From: Isochrysis galbana
Lineage: Eukaryota; Haptophyta; Isochrysidales; Isochrysidaceae
Direction: 5' to 3'
Assembly (NCBI GenBank): GCA_018136815.1
Contig: CM030933.1
Span: forward strand, 2,839,144 to 2,903,143
DNA length: 64,000 bases
Below the pieces are notes generated by a model, which saw only the letters and a list, made by a program, of their open reading frames with translations, was not told where the DNA came from and did not search any database. Positions within the stretch are counted from its first letter, which is position 1; each line of letters opens with the position of its first letter. A program made the translations under genes and the position numbers. Shown here in pieces: positions 32,120-42,778 of the stretch.

Positions 32120-35100
32120 ATGTCCGCTAGCTCCCTCTCTTCTGCGCTGCTCGCCTCAGCAGAGAGAAAAGGCCGAAGCGGCAAGAGAGCGCTCGAGTCT
32201 CTCGTGAAGAAGCACTCCAATTCTTGTGGCTCTCTTGATCTCGCGGCTCTCTCGCGGGTGGTCGAGGTGCTTTTGCCACAGACGGACCCTCGCGACGTCC
32301 TCGCGCTCTTCGAGGCGCACACTACACCCGACGCACGCTCGGTGCCTGCGAGAGCGCTCACTCACGCAATTCTCACTGCGGAAGGAGACGGGGGAAGAAC
32401 GCAGAGGGCGCCGTCGCCATCCAGGCCGCCTCAAACGCAGAGACCGCCACCGCCGCGGCATGCATGGGATGAATGGAGCGCTCCCGCGCCGGTTGGTCCG
32501 CCCGCGCCGCGTGTGGGCGATGCCGCGAGCCTCGCCAGGCGTGGCGCAGGCGCGCCCACCCACCAGCTGCCGCAGCAGCGCAGGCAATCTGGCAGAGCGA
32601 TGGGGCGGGCGGAAGCACCGGCGCCGGCGAAGGTGAGCCCGCATCTACTGTCAGAGGCTATTCGGCAGGTGCAACAGGTGCTCGACGTGCGTGCGGCTGA
32701 TGCAGCGCTCCCGCCGTCTGAGCGCATCACCCTGCACAGGTCATCCCGAGCTGCCGCCAAGCGGCAGATTGCACTCCTTCGTGCAATCCGCGCGGTCACG
32801 CCGGGAGTGACTCACGTGAGCGAAGCTGAGCTCGCGTCTGCGCTATCCGGACTTGTGCCTGACTTCCTCGCCCAGCGCGGGCACGCCGGTATGCGCGTGC
32901 TTTTCGCAGAGGCGCAGGTGCAGCACGGCATCTGGAACGCCACGCAAGGGGACATTGAGTTGGTGCTTGACCTGCTCTGCCCGCTCCCGCAATCGGCGGA
33001 TCGTCCGCCACCTCCCCCGCACCGGTTCGACGGACAGCACTCGGGCTTCGTGCCCGAACGCTTGCCGGCGCCTGCGCGCGCATCGGTACCCGGTGTCACG
33101 GCCGATTCAGCAGGCCCGAGCGGCCGGCCCGCCTTTGGGCCTCCCTTTGACCGCGAGAGTGGGCGGAAAGGTAAGCGTCACGTGGCGCCGCCGCCGCGCG
33201 AGTCCATTCCGCTCACGATCCGCTACCGCTTTGCTCAGTCGGGCGTGCATGTGCCGCCGCACTTTGACCCTCGGCTCGTCACGCGCTCAGCGCTGCCACC
33301 GCCGTTCGCGCTTCGTCGAGAGTTTGTGTACGGCTACAATGGGTTGGGCCGTCACAACCGCTCGCCCAACGTCTTTGCGCTGCCCGACGGCAGGGTGCTC
33401 TACTGCGCGGCGGCTCTCGCCATCGTGTACGACCCAGTGAGCTCCGAACAAAGCTATTATGAGGGCCACGATGACGACATCACGTGCGTCGCGCTCCATC
33501 CGGGAGGCCGCCTCGCGGTGACAGGACAGTGTGCCTCGGCCTTCTCAGGCACAGCGCCGTGGCTCACTGTATGGGACATAAATAGCAAGCAGGAGGTGAG
33601 CCGCGTTGGATGGGTGGCTGACGAGCGGGAAAATTCCACGCAAGGTCGCGCACACGCGCCTGGGGCGACGCCGCCGGCCGCACTCCCGTCGAACGCGCTC
33701 CCCGCGGCGCACGCCACTACCGTGCCACCGCCTGCTGCGTACCGCGCTTTCTATCAGCGCTCCGTGTGCGCTGTCGCCTTCTCTCCCGACGGGGCTCTAC
33801 TTATCGGCGTGGGGACCGACGACCAGCACACTATCGCCGTGTGGAACTGGCGTCGAAGAGAGCTGCTCGTGTCGTCGCCCGGTCTCGCCGCGAGGCCTCC
33901 CGGAGTGCACCAGATTGCAGTGGCGCCGGCAGCTCCTCCAGGCGGCAACTTGGTGCTGGTTTCTGTTGGGTTGGCGGCACAGCCCAAGTTTTGGACCCTC
34001 TCACCGCCGAGGAGGCCGCCGACAGGCGCCAAGCGCCGGCTTTCAGCGGCAGCTGCTGCCACGATCAGCGGGTTGCAGGACCAGCCTTTCTGGGCCCTCA
34101 AGGCGCAGCTAGGACGGATCGGCGCCAAGGAGGGCGAGCTGCCCAAATCGCTCTCTTGCGTCACCTTTGGCGGAACGGCCTTCGCATCTCCGAGTGGCGC
34201 TCCGCACGGCCTCATCTTCATAGGCGGCGGCGGCGGACGCATCTTCGTCTTTGACTACCCTAACAGCCCTGCAGCCCTGCATGTCATACGAGACGCCCAC
34301 TCAGGTGTCGCGGTCACCGCGCTCGCAGCCGCCGATGGCGGCATCGTGTCTGGTGGTGCTGACGGACGCATCCTCTTTTGGGCGCCTGCGCCGGCCGGTA
34401 GGGATGCGGCTGGGAGGGAGCGCCTGGCGCACATGATTCAGAAGCCAGCGCACGCCTATGTGATTGGCTACCCGGCAGTTACAAAAGCGCCCGGTGCTCC
34501 CGTGCTCAAAGGGGAGCGCAAGGTGCACAAACCCGGTAAGGATGCCACGGCCGTCTCTGCAGCCACTGCGCTCGCCTCATCGCTTGTTGGAGGCGCCGGC
34601 GCAGTGCGCTCGCTAGCCATCATGCCCAAAGCGATGTCGTTTGTCGGCGCTCCTGCTGCCTTTCCAGATGCTACCAATCCTCCGAACGCTGAGGGGGCGC
34701 GCGCCGTGGAGGGCCGTGGACGGGTGGTTGATGAGGCAGGGACCGCGAGAGAGGAACGGAGGGGCGTGCGCTTTGCCGATGCGACTGACAACGTAGGAGG
34801 CGCGCCTAGAGCGCTTGCCGCGTCCACAACCACAGGGGTGGATAGTCGGCTGTCAGGTGTGACATTGCCTCGACTACTCGTTGGTACAGCGCGTTGCAGC
34901 TTATGGATCTGTGCTCCGCCTCGGACGGGCAAGGACGCCGCACCTAATGGCTCAAGCCAGGAACTCACTGCAGGCCATTTTGCAGATGCGCTCGCCGTTG
35001 AGGCCCATCCGTTGCGCCCGGACGTTTGGGCGAGCGCTGGGTCGGATCGGCAGCTACTCCTGTGGAAGCGCGGGCCACGACGAACTCCAGTTCAGCGCGC

Positions 35101-35980
35101 AGAGCTCTCGACCGGCGCCGCCTGCCTTGCGTTTGCGCCGGATGGGAGTCTCATTGCCGCGGGCCTGCTCGACGGCACTATCGCCTTGATCAAGCCGACC
35201 TCACTCGATTACCCAGCTACAGAGGCGGCGATTGTCTCGCGCGCGGAGACGGCGACACCGCAGCGCGATGCACGTGGTGCACTATGTGACATCAAATTCT
35301 CGCCGGGTAGTGGGGCACACGGCGGCCTCCTCGCGACCGCCGGTCACGATCGCGTTATCGACGTCTACCGAATCGACCCGGAGGGAGGAGGGAAGGTGGG
35401 TGTCTTGTTGCATCAAGTGGCGTGCTGTCGAGGTCACACTAGTACGGTAACGCACCTCGACTGGTCCACGGACGGCTCGATGCTCATGTCTAATTGCTCT
35501 GCGAAGGAGATCTTGTTTTGGGCCATGCCCGCGGGCAAGCGAATGGTGTCGCACTCCCCGAGCATCGCCGCAGCCACATGGGCCTCATGGACGTGCGTCC
35601 TAGGCTTTCCAGCCATAGGAATCTGGCCGGATGGATCCGACGGTTCAGATGTCAACGCGGCACACCGCTCTAGCGATGGCAGCTTGTTGCTCACTGCGGA
35701 CGACTTTGGCATGGTCAAGCTCTTCAACTGCCCCTGCGTCGTTGAGGATGCGCCATATAGGAGTGCCGCCGGCCACTGTTCGCATGTTTCGTGCGGACGC
35801 TTCTTGACCGGGGATAAGGCTGCTGTCTCGTCTGGGGGCAGCGACCGAACTATTATGCTCTGGCGGCTAGAGCCGGAGTTGGACGAGGGAAGGGACGCCT
35901 TTCGGCAAGAGTCTCTCCCGATCAACCGTGCGGCATGGCGTAGCAATGGCTATGGACAAGCCAGCAATCCCTTGCGCTGA
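32120..35980 (+). CDS. EML-like (echinoderm microtubule-associated protein-like) WD40 protein, 1286 aa
   Basis: A single uninterrupted frame. The N-terminal third (~1-370) is Pro/Ala/Arg-rich with short helical stretches and is probably disordered. At ~393-470 lies a HELP-like motif joined to the first WD repeat: EFVYGYNGLGRHNRSPNVFA, ALPDGRVLYCAAALAIVYD, YYEGHDDDITCVALHPGG. Many WD40 blades follow (VCAVAFSPDGALLIGVGTDD, VEAHPLRPDVWASAGSDRQL, FAPDGSLIAAGLLDGTIALI, LLATAGHDRVIDVYRID, STDGSMLMSNCSAKEILFWA), ending in VSSGGSDRTIMLWRLEPE. EML proteins bind microtubules through a tandem beta-propeller, often in cilia and spindles, so a cytoskeletal role is likely. The lack of introns over 3.9 kb differs from the multi-exon genes nearby. 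The first ATG is used. Confidence 0.85.
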   Translation: MSASSLSSALLASAERKGRSGKRALESLVKKHSNSCGSLDLAALSRVVEVLLPQTDPRDVLALFEAHTTPDARSVPARALTHAILTAEGDGGRTQRAPSPSRPPQTQRPPPPRHAWDEWSAPAPVGPPAPRVGDAASLARRGAGAPTHQLPQQRRQSGRAMGRAEAPAPAKVSPHLLSEAIRQVQQVLDVRAADAALPPSERITLHRSSRAAAKRQIALLRAIRAVTPGVTHVSEAELASALSGLVPDFLAQRGHAGMRVLFAEAQVQHGIWNATQGDIELVLDLLCPLPQSADRPPPPPHRFDGQHSGFVPERLPAPARASVPGVTADSAGPSGRPAFGPPFDRESGRKGKRHVAPPPRESIPLTIRYRFAQSGVHVPPHFDPRLVTRSALPPPFALRREFVYGYNGLGRHNRSPNVFALPDGRVLYCAAALAIVYDPVSSEQSYYEGHDDDITCVALHPGGRLAVTGQCASAFSGTAPWLTVWDINSKQEVSRVGWVADERENSTQGRAHAPGATPPAALPSNALPAAHATTVPPPAAYRAFYQRSVCAVAFSPDGALLIGVGTDDQHTIAVWNWRRRELLVSSPGLAARPPGVHQIAVAPAAPPGGNLVLVSVGLAAQPKFWTLSPPRRPPTGAKRRLSAAAAATISGLQDQPFWALKAQLGRIGAKEGELPKSLSCVTFGGTAFASPSGAPHGLIFIGGGGGRIFVFDYPNSPAALHVIRDAHSGVAVTALAAADGGIVSGGADGRILFWAPAPAGRDAAGRERLAHMIQKPAHAYVIGYPAVTKAPGAPVLKGERKVHKPGKDATAVSAATALASSLVGGAGAVRSLAIMPKAMSFVGAPAAFPDATNPPNAEGARAVEGRGRVVDEAGTAREERRGVRFADATDNVGGAPRALAASTTTGVDSRLSGVTLPRLLVGTARCSLWICAPPRTGKDAAPNGSSQELTAGHFADALAVEAHPLRPDVWASAGSDRQLLLWKRGPRRTPVQRAELSTGAACLAFAPDGSLIAAGLLDGTIALIKPTSLDYPATEAAIVSRAETATPQRDARGALCDIKFSPGSGAHGGLLATAGHDRVIDVYRIDPEGGGKVGVLLHQVACCRGHTSTVTHLDWSTDGSMLMSNCSAKEILFWAMPAGKRMVSHSPSIAAATWASWTCVLGFPAIGIWPDGSDGSDVNAAHRSSDGSLLLTADDFGMVKLFNCPCVVEDAPYRSAAGHCSHVSCGRFLTGDKAAVSSGGSDRTIMLWRLEPELDEGRDAFRQESLPINRAAWRSNGYGQASNPLR

Positions 35981-36315
35981 CACGGCGAATGATGGGAGGT
36001 GTACGTCGCACAATTCAACGTCCGCCCAACGGATCGCAAAAGTCGTATGCTAGCCGAATGCGTCCGCCACACGTCCTTTCCTCTCGGCGTGTGGCGAAGA
36101 TATTCGACGTGAAGTGGCTGGTGATCGACTACGTGTACGACGGGAAATAAGAATTCGGGTCGTTGGCGAATGAGGTACACACAACGCAAGAACTTAGTGC
36201 AAGGAGTACATATTTGGCAGCATTATTGAGCTTGCGGCGAGCAAGCAAAAGCAAAGGTCGGGTTGCCTTTATTTATTCGGTAAAGTGAGGCTAAAGTAGA
36301 ATTGTTCACCCCGCT
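35981..36315. other. 3' flank of the EML-like gene, no gene seen
   Basis: Unique, less GC-rich sequence without a notable ORF. Confidence 0.4.
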
Positions 36316-36534
36316 TTGATTCCCTCACGCGCGCAATCCTCCTATTCTCCCAAAATAGACCTCCATGGGCCGGACAAGGCGGGGGAGTCACTCACCGACG
36401 CCATGGATTTTCGTGGGGTAGAGGGGGTTCGCGGGGGGGGGGGGGGGGAGGGGGGCAGGTAAGGGGGGTCCCTGGGGAATCCTTGGACACCCAGGAGGGA
36501 TGGAAAATAGTTGTTAAAAAGCGTGAGTGACCGG
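36316..36534. repeat. Dispersed repeat family R, right half
   Basis: Nearly identical to 23875-24093, beginning at CTTTGATTCCCTCACGCGCG and ending GTGAGTGACCGG at 36523-36534, including the G run. The left half is missing. Confidence 0.9.
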
Positions 36535-37051
36535 TTTAATAAGGCCCCTTGGCCCCTTCCTTACCCGCAACATCGGTGTTGGGGGGTCGACCTGTGTACG
36601 TGTACACTACACACTACTTCACTACTTCGGGTCTCGCGCTAGGGGGAGGGGTGGGGCAGGCCTTTTGAGTTGGGTTAAAAAAAACATCTGAAGATTCTGG
36701 GCTAACACCTACTATATCTATATCTAGGTAATTCTACCCCTCGCTCCTCGGCTCCTCGGCGCCATCGCGAGGCGCGGCAGTCGGCTCCGACTCATCCAGA
36801 GCGTTGAATTGTTCTTTTCGGGAAGCCACAACTTCTGTAAGGCTTGGCGGCCGTTTTCTCCGTGACGCGCGCGACTGTGGGCGAGGGGGTCAATTGGCAG
36901 ACGTCGCCTTTCAAGGCATGGGCTAAATGAAAAGTACCATCCACTGCGTTTGACTCTGACTGAGCACTGAGCATCTGACGACGAGTGGGGTTTAACGATA
37001 GTTGGACGTCCCTGCAAGAGAGAGGGGGCGGGGGGGGGGGGGCTGGTTGCG
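36535..37051. other. Upstream region of the glycosyltransferase gene
   Basis: No gene or repeat family seen apart from a short G run at 37027-37042. Confidence 0.35.
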
Positions 37052-37855
37052 ATGGCGCACTGCCCGTCCACATCCACACACTGCGCCCCGGCTCTACGCA
37101 GCACTGCGCCGGGCGTGCGCGGGGTTCCCCGGCTGATTCACCAGACCTGGCCCACCTCCAACCTCTCCACCTACTGCGACGGGCTCGGAGAGCTCTCTTC
37201 CACTTCGTGGAGAGCCGCTTACCCACAGTGGAGATACGTTCTCTGGACGGATCAGAAGCTTCTCGGGCTTCTTGCGCTGCCCAAGTACCGCAAGTACCAC
37301 GCTACGTGGGTGAATCTCGGCCAAGGTGGGCCCCTGCGCGCCGCGCACATTATGCGTATCGACTTTCTAAGGTACCTGCTCCTGCTTGAGCACGGAGGCA
37401 TCTATGCCGACCTTGACTTTATTGCCAAGGCACCGATCCCCGACGCCTACCTTCGGACGGGACTCGTGCTGTACAAGACACCGCGGCGGAATCGAACCTG
37501 GACCGTCGGCCAGGCCTTTCTGGCGGTGGCGCCCCACCACCCTGTTCTGCACGCCCTCGTTGAGAGCATCCACAGATGCGCCCTTGCTTCCCAGCTGTCA
37601 TTCTTAGGCCGACCGCCGCCTGTTGGCCACAACCCCGCGGCATGTTCGAGGATTGGTGCCGACAAACCCCTAGGAGCACTTCATATCACAGGACCAGAGG
37701 CCCTTACACGCCAAATGAGCAGAATGCCGCAGTACCATTTTGCGGGTCCCTGTGCGCTGCATGCACCAGTGTACGCGACGAGAACGTGTCAACATGGCAG
37801 GTATGCTGCTGAGGTCCACATTGTCCAGCCGGGTGTTCGCAATGGCTTTGACTGA
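37052..37855 (+). CDS. GT32 / OCH1-like glycosyltransferase with DXD motif
   Basis: The 267-residue frame begins with a short Ser/Pro N-terminus. It has the GT32 hallmarks: PRLIHQTW at residues 26-33, a W-x-L-W-T-D segment (WRYVLWTD, 60-67), AAHIMRIDFLRYLLLLEHGG at 97-116, and the nucleotide-sugar/metal DXD site GGIYADLDF at 115-123. The length (about 270) suits OCH1-type and related sugar-binding-region transferases, which usually act in the Golgi. There is no obvious N-terminal membrane anchor, so an upstream exon may be missing. A possible donor (GGCAG followed by GTATGC, near 37800) would allow a further C-terminal exon, so the last residues are uncertain. Confidence 0.8.
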   Translation: MAHCPSTSTHCAPALRSTAPGVRGVPRLIHQTWPTSNLSTYCDGLGELSSTSWRAAYPQWRYVLWTDQKLLGLLALPKYRKYHATWVNLGQGGPLRAAHIMRIDFLRYLLLLEHGGIYADLDFIAKAPIPDAYLRTGLVLYKTPRRNRTWTVGQAFLAVAPHHPVLHALVESIHRCALASQLSFLGRPPPVGHNPAACSRIGADKPLGALHITGPEALTRQMSRMPQYHFAGPCALHAPVYATRTCQHGRYAAEVHIVQPGVRNGFD

Positions 37856-39114
37856 TGTGCCGTCTGACCTCGTATTGCACACATGCTCATGCAGGTATGC
37901 ACTTTTGGGTGAGAATGCCATGGGCTCCGAGGTGACAGGTAGCCATGGCCAGTTTGCGAACCATATGCAGAAGCGGCAATGGTTGAACGGTCTGCACGCC
38001 TTCCATGGCTGTTCAGGTCAAAGGCCTGCGTCCCCCGTGCAACGCTGTGCTCAACTGCACTCGATGACAAATATCAGCCGCTTACCTACGCAGCAGCAGT
38101 GTCGGGGCGGGGGACGAGACGAGAAAGCATCACTTTGCAAAAACCACTTTGTAGTGGATGGTACATCAACAAACGGCACCGCGTTGCAGTTCTGCAGTTG
38201 GGTGGTAACCGAAGGCCAGCAGCAGCGTAGCGAGTGCAGACCTAAGGGAATGAATGTCCTGTGCCCAACACTGAGGCTTGCAATTTGAGCCTTTGCTCAC
38301 TGTCTTGCTATTTCAGCCAGAGCGTCGCCGTTGTTTTCGAATATATTGGCCATGACATACTCATGCATGGGCGAGCAAATACAAAGTAGGGTCGGTACCA
38401 ACCAGTGTCAAAATAATCTTCAAGGGCCTTATAAGGCCCTTGCCGATCTGACGAACACACCACCTAATGGTCTCAGGGCCGGGCTAGAGCCATTACAGCG
38501 CTTTTGCGCGGAAGTTTGCGTTGAAGGTGCTAAAACAGCCTTGCCCGTGTTCCGTGCAGGGACCCCGGGTGATTAGGGCCTTACCGGTTCGGTAATGCCA
38601 TTATGCTACGAATAGGGCCTTGTAAGAGTTTCACGAGCTGCTTTGCGAAATTTGGGGGACGTCTCAGCGCGGAGAAATTTCGAGAAATTTGGGGAAGGGA
38701 AACTGTGAAAAAAGTAACTTTCACAAGCAACTTGTTTGTGCGAAAATTCGTTGGTGCATAAAGTTCGAAAAGTATCAATTAAGTTTGTTCTTGGTTGACC
38801 CATGGGAGGACACGAGCCCCCCCCCCCTCCCCCCTCTCCACTCCTCCCTTGCTGTGGGGAAGAAAAACCACCCACTCCCTGGCCACGCACGATGGCATGT
38901 CAGGGCTTGCATGCACAGCTGACCCACGCTCACCCTGACAAGCAAGCTTGCTTGCTTCAGTCGCCCTCGCCCTGGCCCTGGCCCGTCGTGGCCAGCAAAT
39001 CGCTCCAACTCCCCCTTCCCCCCCTGGTCGACTAGCAGACAGGTGCAGCGTGGGGCCCCAAGAGGTTTAGGAGCGCTAGCGAGGGAGAGGCAGGGGAGGC
39101 CAGGGCCCAACCAT
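37856..39114. other. Intergenic, no gene recognised
   Basis: A further exon of the glycosyltransferase may lie near 37895-37940 after CATGCAG. Otherwise only weak ORFs. C-rich run at 38817-38840. Confidence 0.3.
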
Positions 39115-39505
39115 CGAGCGTGCGACCCAGCAGAGACCTCCCACATTCCTTCCTTGCGAGACGCCTGAGCTTGGGCTCCTCGCTCCTCACCAGCTGGCAG
39201 CCATTGCGAGGCCGACAGCCGGCGATCGGCCGACGCGGAACCTCCGCGTTTGTTATGGGGACTCGCCCGACATTCACTGCTTTAATTCACCCACGCGCAC
39301 GATCCTCTCCCATTCTCCCAAAATAATCTTCCATGGGCCGGACAAGGCGTGGGAGTCACTCACCGACGCCATGGATTTTCGTGGGGCAGAGGCAGAGGGG
39401 ATTCGGGGGGGAGGGGGTCTGGGGGGGCAGGTAATGGGGGGCCCTGGGGAATCCTTGGATACCCAGGAGGGGTGGAAAACAGTGGTTAAAAAGCGTGAGT
39501 GACCG
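39115..39505. repeat. Dispersed repeat family R, near-complete copy
   Basis: Same blocks as 23700-24093 with about 10% change: AGCTGGCAGCCATTGCGAGG, CATTCACTGCTTTAATTCAC, CTCACCGACGCCATGG. Ends GTGAGTGACCGG at 39494-39505. Confidence 0.9.
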
Positions 39506-39884
39506 GCCTACGTATGGGTGCCTCATTCCTCATTCATGCCCTCTTTCGCTTTCGCTCTGTTTCTGCTTTGATCAAGGTGAAGGAATGGGATGCCAGCGCC
39601 AGGAGAGGAGGGCAGCGACGCCTGCAATCGCCGCAGCTAGTCTGTTACGGCAGGGAAATAAGCGTCCTCGGCTCGAGTGTGACAGGAAATCCGAATAAGA
39701 ATATACTCACTGACATGACATAGATGCAATGCAATATGGCACAAAACTACAAGTTAAGCTTTTGAGATTCGCGATCGGCCTGAGAAGAGCACTTGCAATT
39801 CCGCCCCAAATCATGCTACCAGTCAAGGGGATCTGACCTCAGCAATGAAAGGAGATGCTACTACTCCAGGTGGTTGACCTACCA
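39506..39884. other. Intergenic, no gene seen
   Basis: 3' flank of the next minus-strand gene; nothing identifiable. Confidence 0.35.
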
Positions 39885-40406
39885 CTATTCCAATGTGGTG
39901 AACGCAACACCATGGGCAGGCTTCCCATCGACGTCGATGGCCTTAGCCTTGGACCGGCCAGATGCAATTAGTTTACCGCTGGGGCTCAGGATATCGGCGC
40001 GTACGTACAAGTCTTCTTTCTCCCACAAGAAGTCCGCTACGCCTTCGCGCAGGTTGGAGCGCTTGATCGCAAAAGGAAGCGGGAGCTTTGATCCCTCCGG
40101 CAAAGGCAGCGTCATGGTGGCAAGCGGTCCCTTGGTATTGCGTCCAACCACGCGCATCGTGATGACCGCTGACCCATCCGCCGGAAGCGGCACCGGGGCG
40201 CTCGCCTGCAGCACCCCGTGCATCACATCTCCCATTTCACTCACTCCCGTCGGCTGCATGAGGTCTTCCGTAGCACGTGCAACATTGGGGAGCAGCAGCG
40301 CACCGGCAAGGATGGCGCGTCGCGAGAGCTGTGGCTGCAAGACAGCCGCTCGCTGCGCTGGCAGCACCGCCGAGCTGCAAGCGAGCAGGAAGGTGGCGGC
40401 TAGCAT
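39885..40406 (-). CDS. Putative thylakoid-lumen protein with Tat-like leader
   Basis: Intact 173-residue frame. The N-terminus has a hydrophobic start (MLAATFLLACSSAVLPA), then a twin-arginine followed by a hydrophobic stretch and AxA-type end (SRRAILAGALLLPNVARA). This is the bipartite pattern expected for a plastid protein exported to the lumen by the Tat route. The mature part has ITMRVVGRNTKGPLATMTLP, LPLPFAIKRSNLREGV and DLYVRADILSPSGKLIASG. It resembles the beta-rich C-terminal domain found with CcmH-type proteins, but that likeness is weak. Function unknown; probably a small soluble lumen protein. Neighbours give no further clue. Confidence 0.65.
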   Translation of the reverse strand: MLAATFLLACSSAVLPAQRAAVLQPQLSRRAILAGALLLPNVARATEDLMQPTGVSEMGDVMHGVLQASAPVPLPADGSAVITMRVVGRNTKGPLATMTLPLPEGSKLPLPFAIKRSNLREGVADFLWEKEDLYVRADILSPSGKLIASGRSKAKAIDVDGKPAHGVAFTTLE

Positions 40407-40747
40407 CGCGTGGGGTGAGGCGGCGGCGGGGGGTGGCAGTGGAAGAAGAGGAGCTCCAGCTCGGCGAGAGACGAGGCGCGGCGAGAGAAGTGGAGCTGTC
40501 AGTTCAGAGATTCTTTTCTAAAGTCTCTCCCTGATCTCTTATCCCTAGCTTTTCTGGAAGGGGGGGGGGGGGGGGGGGGCGTTTCAGGAACTGGCGGAGA
40601 ACTGGCGGGGCGAGGCCGCGAGGCGCTGCGCCTTGGCGTCGCTCTGTGCCACGCAGAGAAGAGAGAAGGGGGGGGGGGGGGGGGGGGGCATGGGTGGGCC
40701 CAGGAAGGCGAGAAGACCCAGAGCATGAAGCAAAGCACCCAGACTTC
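40407..40747. other. Upstream region with G runs, no gene
   Basis: G runs at 40560-40579 and 40669-40688 with otherwise mixed GC-rich sequence. Probably contains the promoter of the lumen-protein gene. Confidence 0.4.
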
Positions 40748-41236
40748 CTATCGCTCCTCGCGAACCCCCTCGTGGAGAGGCTGGGCAGCGATCTGGACTT
40801 GGAATTCATGACCCCCATCGACGCCAGCGTTCACCTCTAGCGCGGTGAGATCTACCTCGGTCGAGAAGTGGCCCTCTTTGAGGAAGTACTCTTTAGCTGG
40901 TTTGGCAATTGCCTCGTACCGGGTGCGCAGCTCCTCGAGGAGCTTGAGCTGCTCCTGCAGCGACTCAACGAGAGTATCTCGGCGGCCTGGCTGGTTTGCT
41001 TGCCGCTCCATTTCGCATTTCGCCCACGATGTGCTGCCGAAACGCTTCTTCTAGACCTCGCGCCTTCTCTTGTGCGAGCCTCGCAGCCTCGCACGTCGCA
41101 CGCCGCCTTTCCAGGTTGGCCCCGGCAAGTGTTCGTTGCCCTGCGCCGCGCCGCCGCCGGAAATTTTTTACCAGAGCATCCTTCTCCTCTAGCTCTCTCT
41201 TCAGTCCGCCGATACGCGAGTACGCGAGCTACCAGC
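40748..41236 (-). pseudogene. Coiled-coil protein fragment, frame broken
   Basis: Reading leftward from about 41220, the text is RIGGLKRELEEKDALVKNF, then a long Arg/Glu/Ala helix ending LEEAFRQHIVGEMR. A one-base frame change near 41010 leads to LVESLQEQLKLLEELRTRYE and EYFLKEGHFSTEVDLTALEV, stopping at 40748. The heptad-like pattern indicates a coiled coil. The 5' side is cut by a repeat terminus (CCGGTCACTCAC) at 41237, so the N-terminal part is absent or lies elsewhere. I cannot assign a family; a taxilin-like alignment was too weak. Confidence 0.5.
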
Positions 41237-41520
41237 CCGGTCACTCACTAGGTAGGGGGGTACCGCGTCGAAATCGGCCACGCCCCCGGATTCAACACTA
41301 ATGTCCTGGTGCCGAGATGCACGCGAGTACCCAACTTTGAGCCGTCACCGGGCGCGCTGCCGGCTTTTTGGGGGTTGATCCAGTTGTATTGTATGACGTA
41401 TGACCCACCAAGCACCATACTGACAAATGACACCCTTGGCTACGCCAATCGCCGCATCTGCCCGTGCGCACCGCGTCGAAATCGGCCACGCCCCCGGATT
41501 CAACGCTGGTGTGCTCGGCC
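41237..41520. repeat. Repeat terminus followed by a satellite piece of the 202-bp family
   Basis: CCGGTCACTCAC (41237-41248) is followed by 1.3 units of satellite. ACCGCGTCGAAATCGGCCA begins at 41262 and 41470 (208 bases). Between them are GAGTACCCAACTTTGAGCC, GTTGATCCAGTTG and CACCAAGCACCATA, which place it with the 61.8-62.9 kb array rather than with the 18.8 kb one. Confidence 0.85.
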
Positions 41521-41934
41521 GCAAGTCGGTGCCGGTGCGCTCGAGGATGACCGAGGTGAGTTGACTAGCAAGATTGCAGCTGGAGTCCGAGCGAAGTTGC
41601 CTTGGTACTGATCGCTGACAGATCGCCTTCTGATCGTCGTCCGTCGTCGTCTGGCCGGAGTGTTTGGGTTTGATTTTAGTCGAGTTACGTGAGAAAGTCG
41701 TGGGGCGAGTGTCGGAGTGTTTTCCTGGGTGTCTCTGTCCGTCGTCCTGTCGTCAGCCGTCATCCGTCGCTTTCGCTCTCGTCGCTCTCGCTCTCGTAAC
41801 ACGCATACCCTACAATCTCTCCTCGCCTCGCCAGCCCCTGCCAACACAGCCCTCCTCTCACTCGCCCTCGCCTCTCGCCGCTCGCTCGATGTCGCTCTCG
41901 CCGCCGTCCTCGCCCTCGCCTAAGGCTGTGAATA
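41521..41934. other. Intergenic, no gene seen
   Basis: TCGCTCTCG-type short repeats at 41770-41920, otherwise nothing. Confidence 0.3.
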
Positions 41935-42100
41935 GGTTGAGATTTGGTCTACTATAGTCGAACCTAGTAGTGGAAAATTGCTACTATGTTACATAGTAGT
42001 AGCGCACCGGTTCTACTATGTTACATAGTAGTAGTGCATTTCGGGCTCTTTGGTACTATAGTACTGTAGTTAATAGTTAATATAGTACCAAACAAAGGTA
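41935..42100. repeat. AT-rich palindromic block
   Basis: CTACTATGTTACATAGTAG occurs twice (about 41983 and 42014), each a perfect palindrome around GTTAC/ACATAG. TTTGGTACTATA at 42049 is inverted at the right end (TATAGTACCAAA). Size and structure would fit a small MITE, but no target duplication could be identified. Confidence 0.65.
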
Positions 42101-42289
42101 TACCGGGGGGGGCCTTTTGGCAAGTGGCTCTGTGGTGGGTGGCGTGAGCGCGGGGGAGAGGGGGAGCGAGAGGGGGAGCGAGAGAGAGGGAGAGGGAGAG
42201 GAAGTCGCGTTCCGTCAAAAGAGGACCACAATCTGTTTTCTTTTTAGTTATGAACAATAGTGGTACAAAACAAAGCTGTGCATAGAAAC

Positions 42290-42575
42290 TTTTTTTAACA
42301 TAAAGTCGCCGTATACGAGATGTTTCGTTTACGCAGCACATGTGATTACTTGCAATCATTGAGCACGCCGTGCGTATGCGCATCGACTTCCCCCTCGCGA
42401 GGGCGCCGTGCGTGCGCATAGAAACTTTTTTCCCTAAGGCCCACATTAACGTAAAGTAGCCATATACGAGACGTTTCGTTTGCGCAGCACGTGTGATTGC
42501 TTGCAATCATTGTGCACGCCGTGCGCATGCACATCGGCTTCCCCCCCCGCGGGGCGCCGTGCGTGCGCATAGCAG
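42290..42575. repeat. ~150-bp tandem duplication rich in CGTGCG
   Basis: CATATACGAGA-GTTTCGTT-GCGCAGCAC-TGTGATT and the following CGCCGTGCGTGCGCATAG block occur twice, about 150 bases apart. Inverted, diverged pieces of the same text are found at 43700-43980. Confidence 0.75.
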
Positions 42576-42778
42576 ATGCTTGCGCACAGACGTGTAGCAG
42601 AGGAGCCCATCGTCTAGATGATGTGTGTGTGACTATAATGGGGGGACCCTCTTCGGAGGGGTGAACTCCCTCCAGTGTGACTGAAATCTAGTTGTGGAAT
42701 GCCTAGGTGTTTCGTGACGGTTTTTTTCTTTTTGGTCTAATACCCAGCTACGCGTGCTGAGTTTTCATCTTCTTCATT

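Noticed and set aside
40748-41236. Taxilin-like protein
   Set aside because: Only generic coiled-coil similarity; no diagnostic block.
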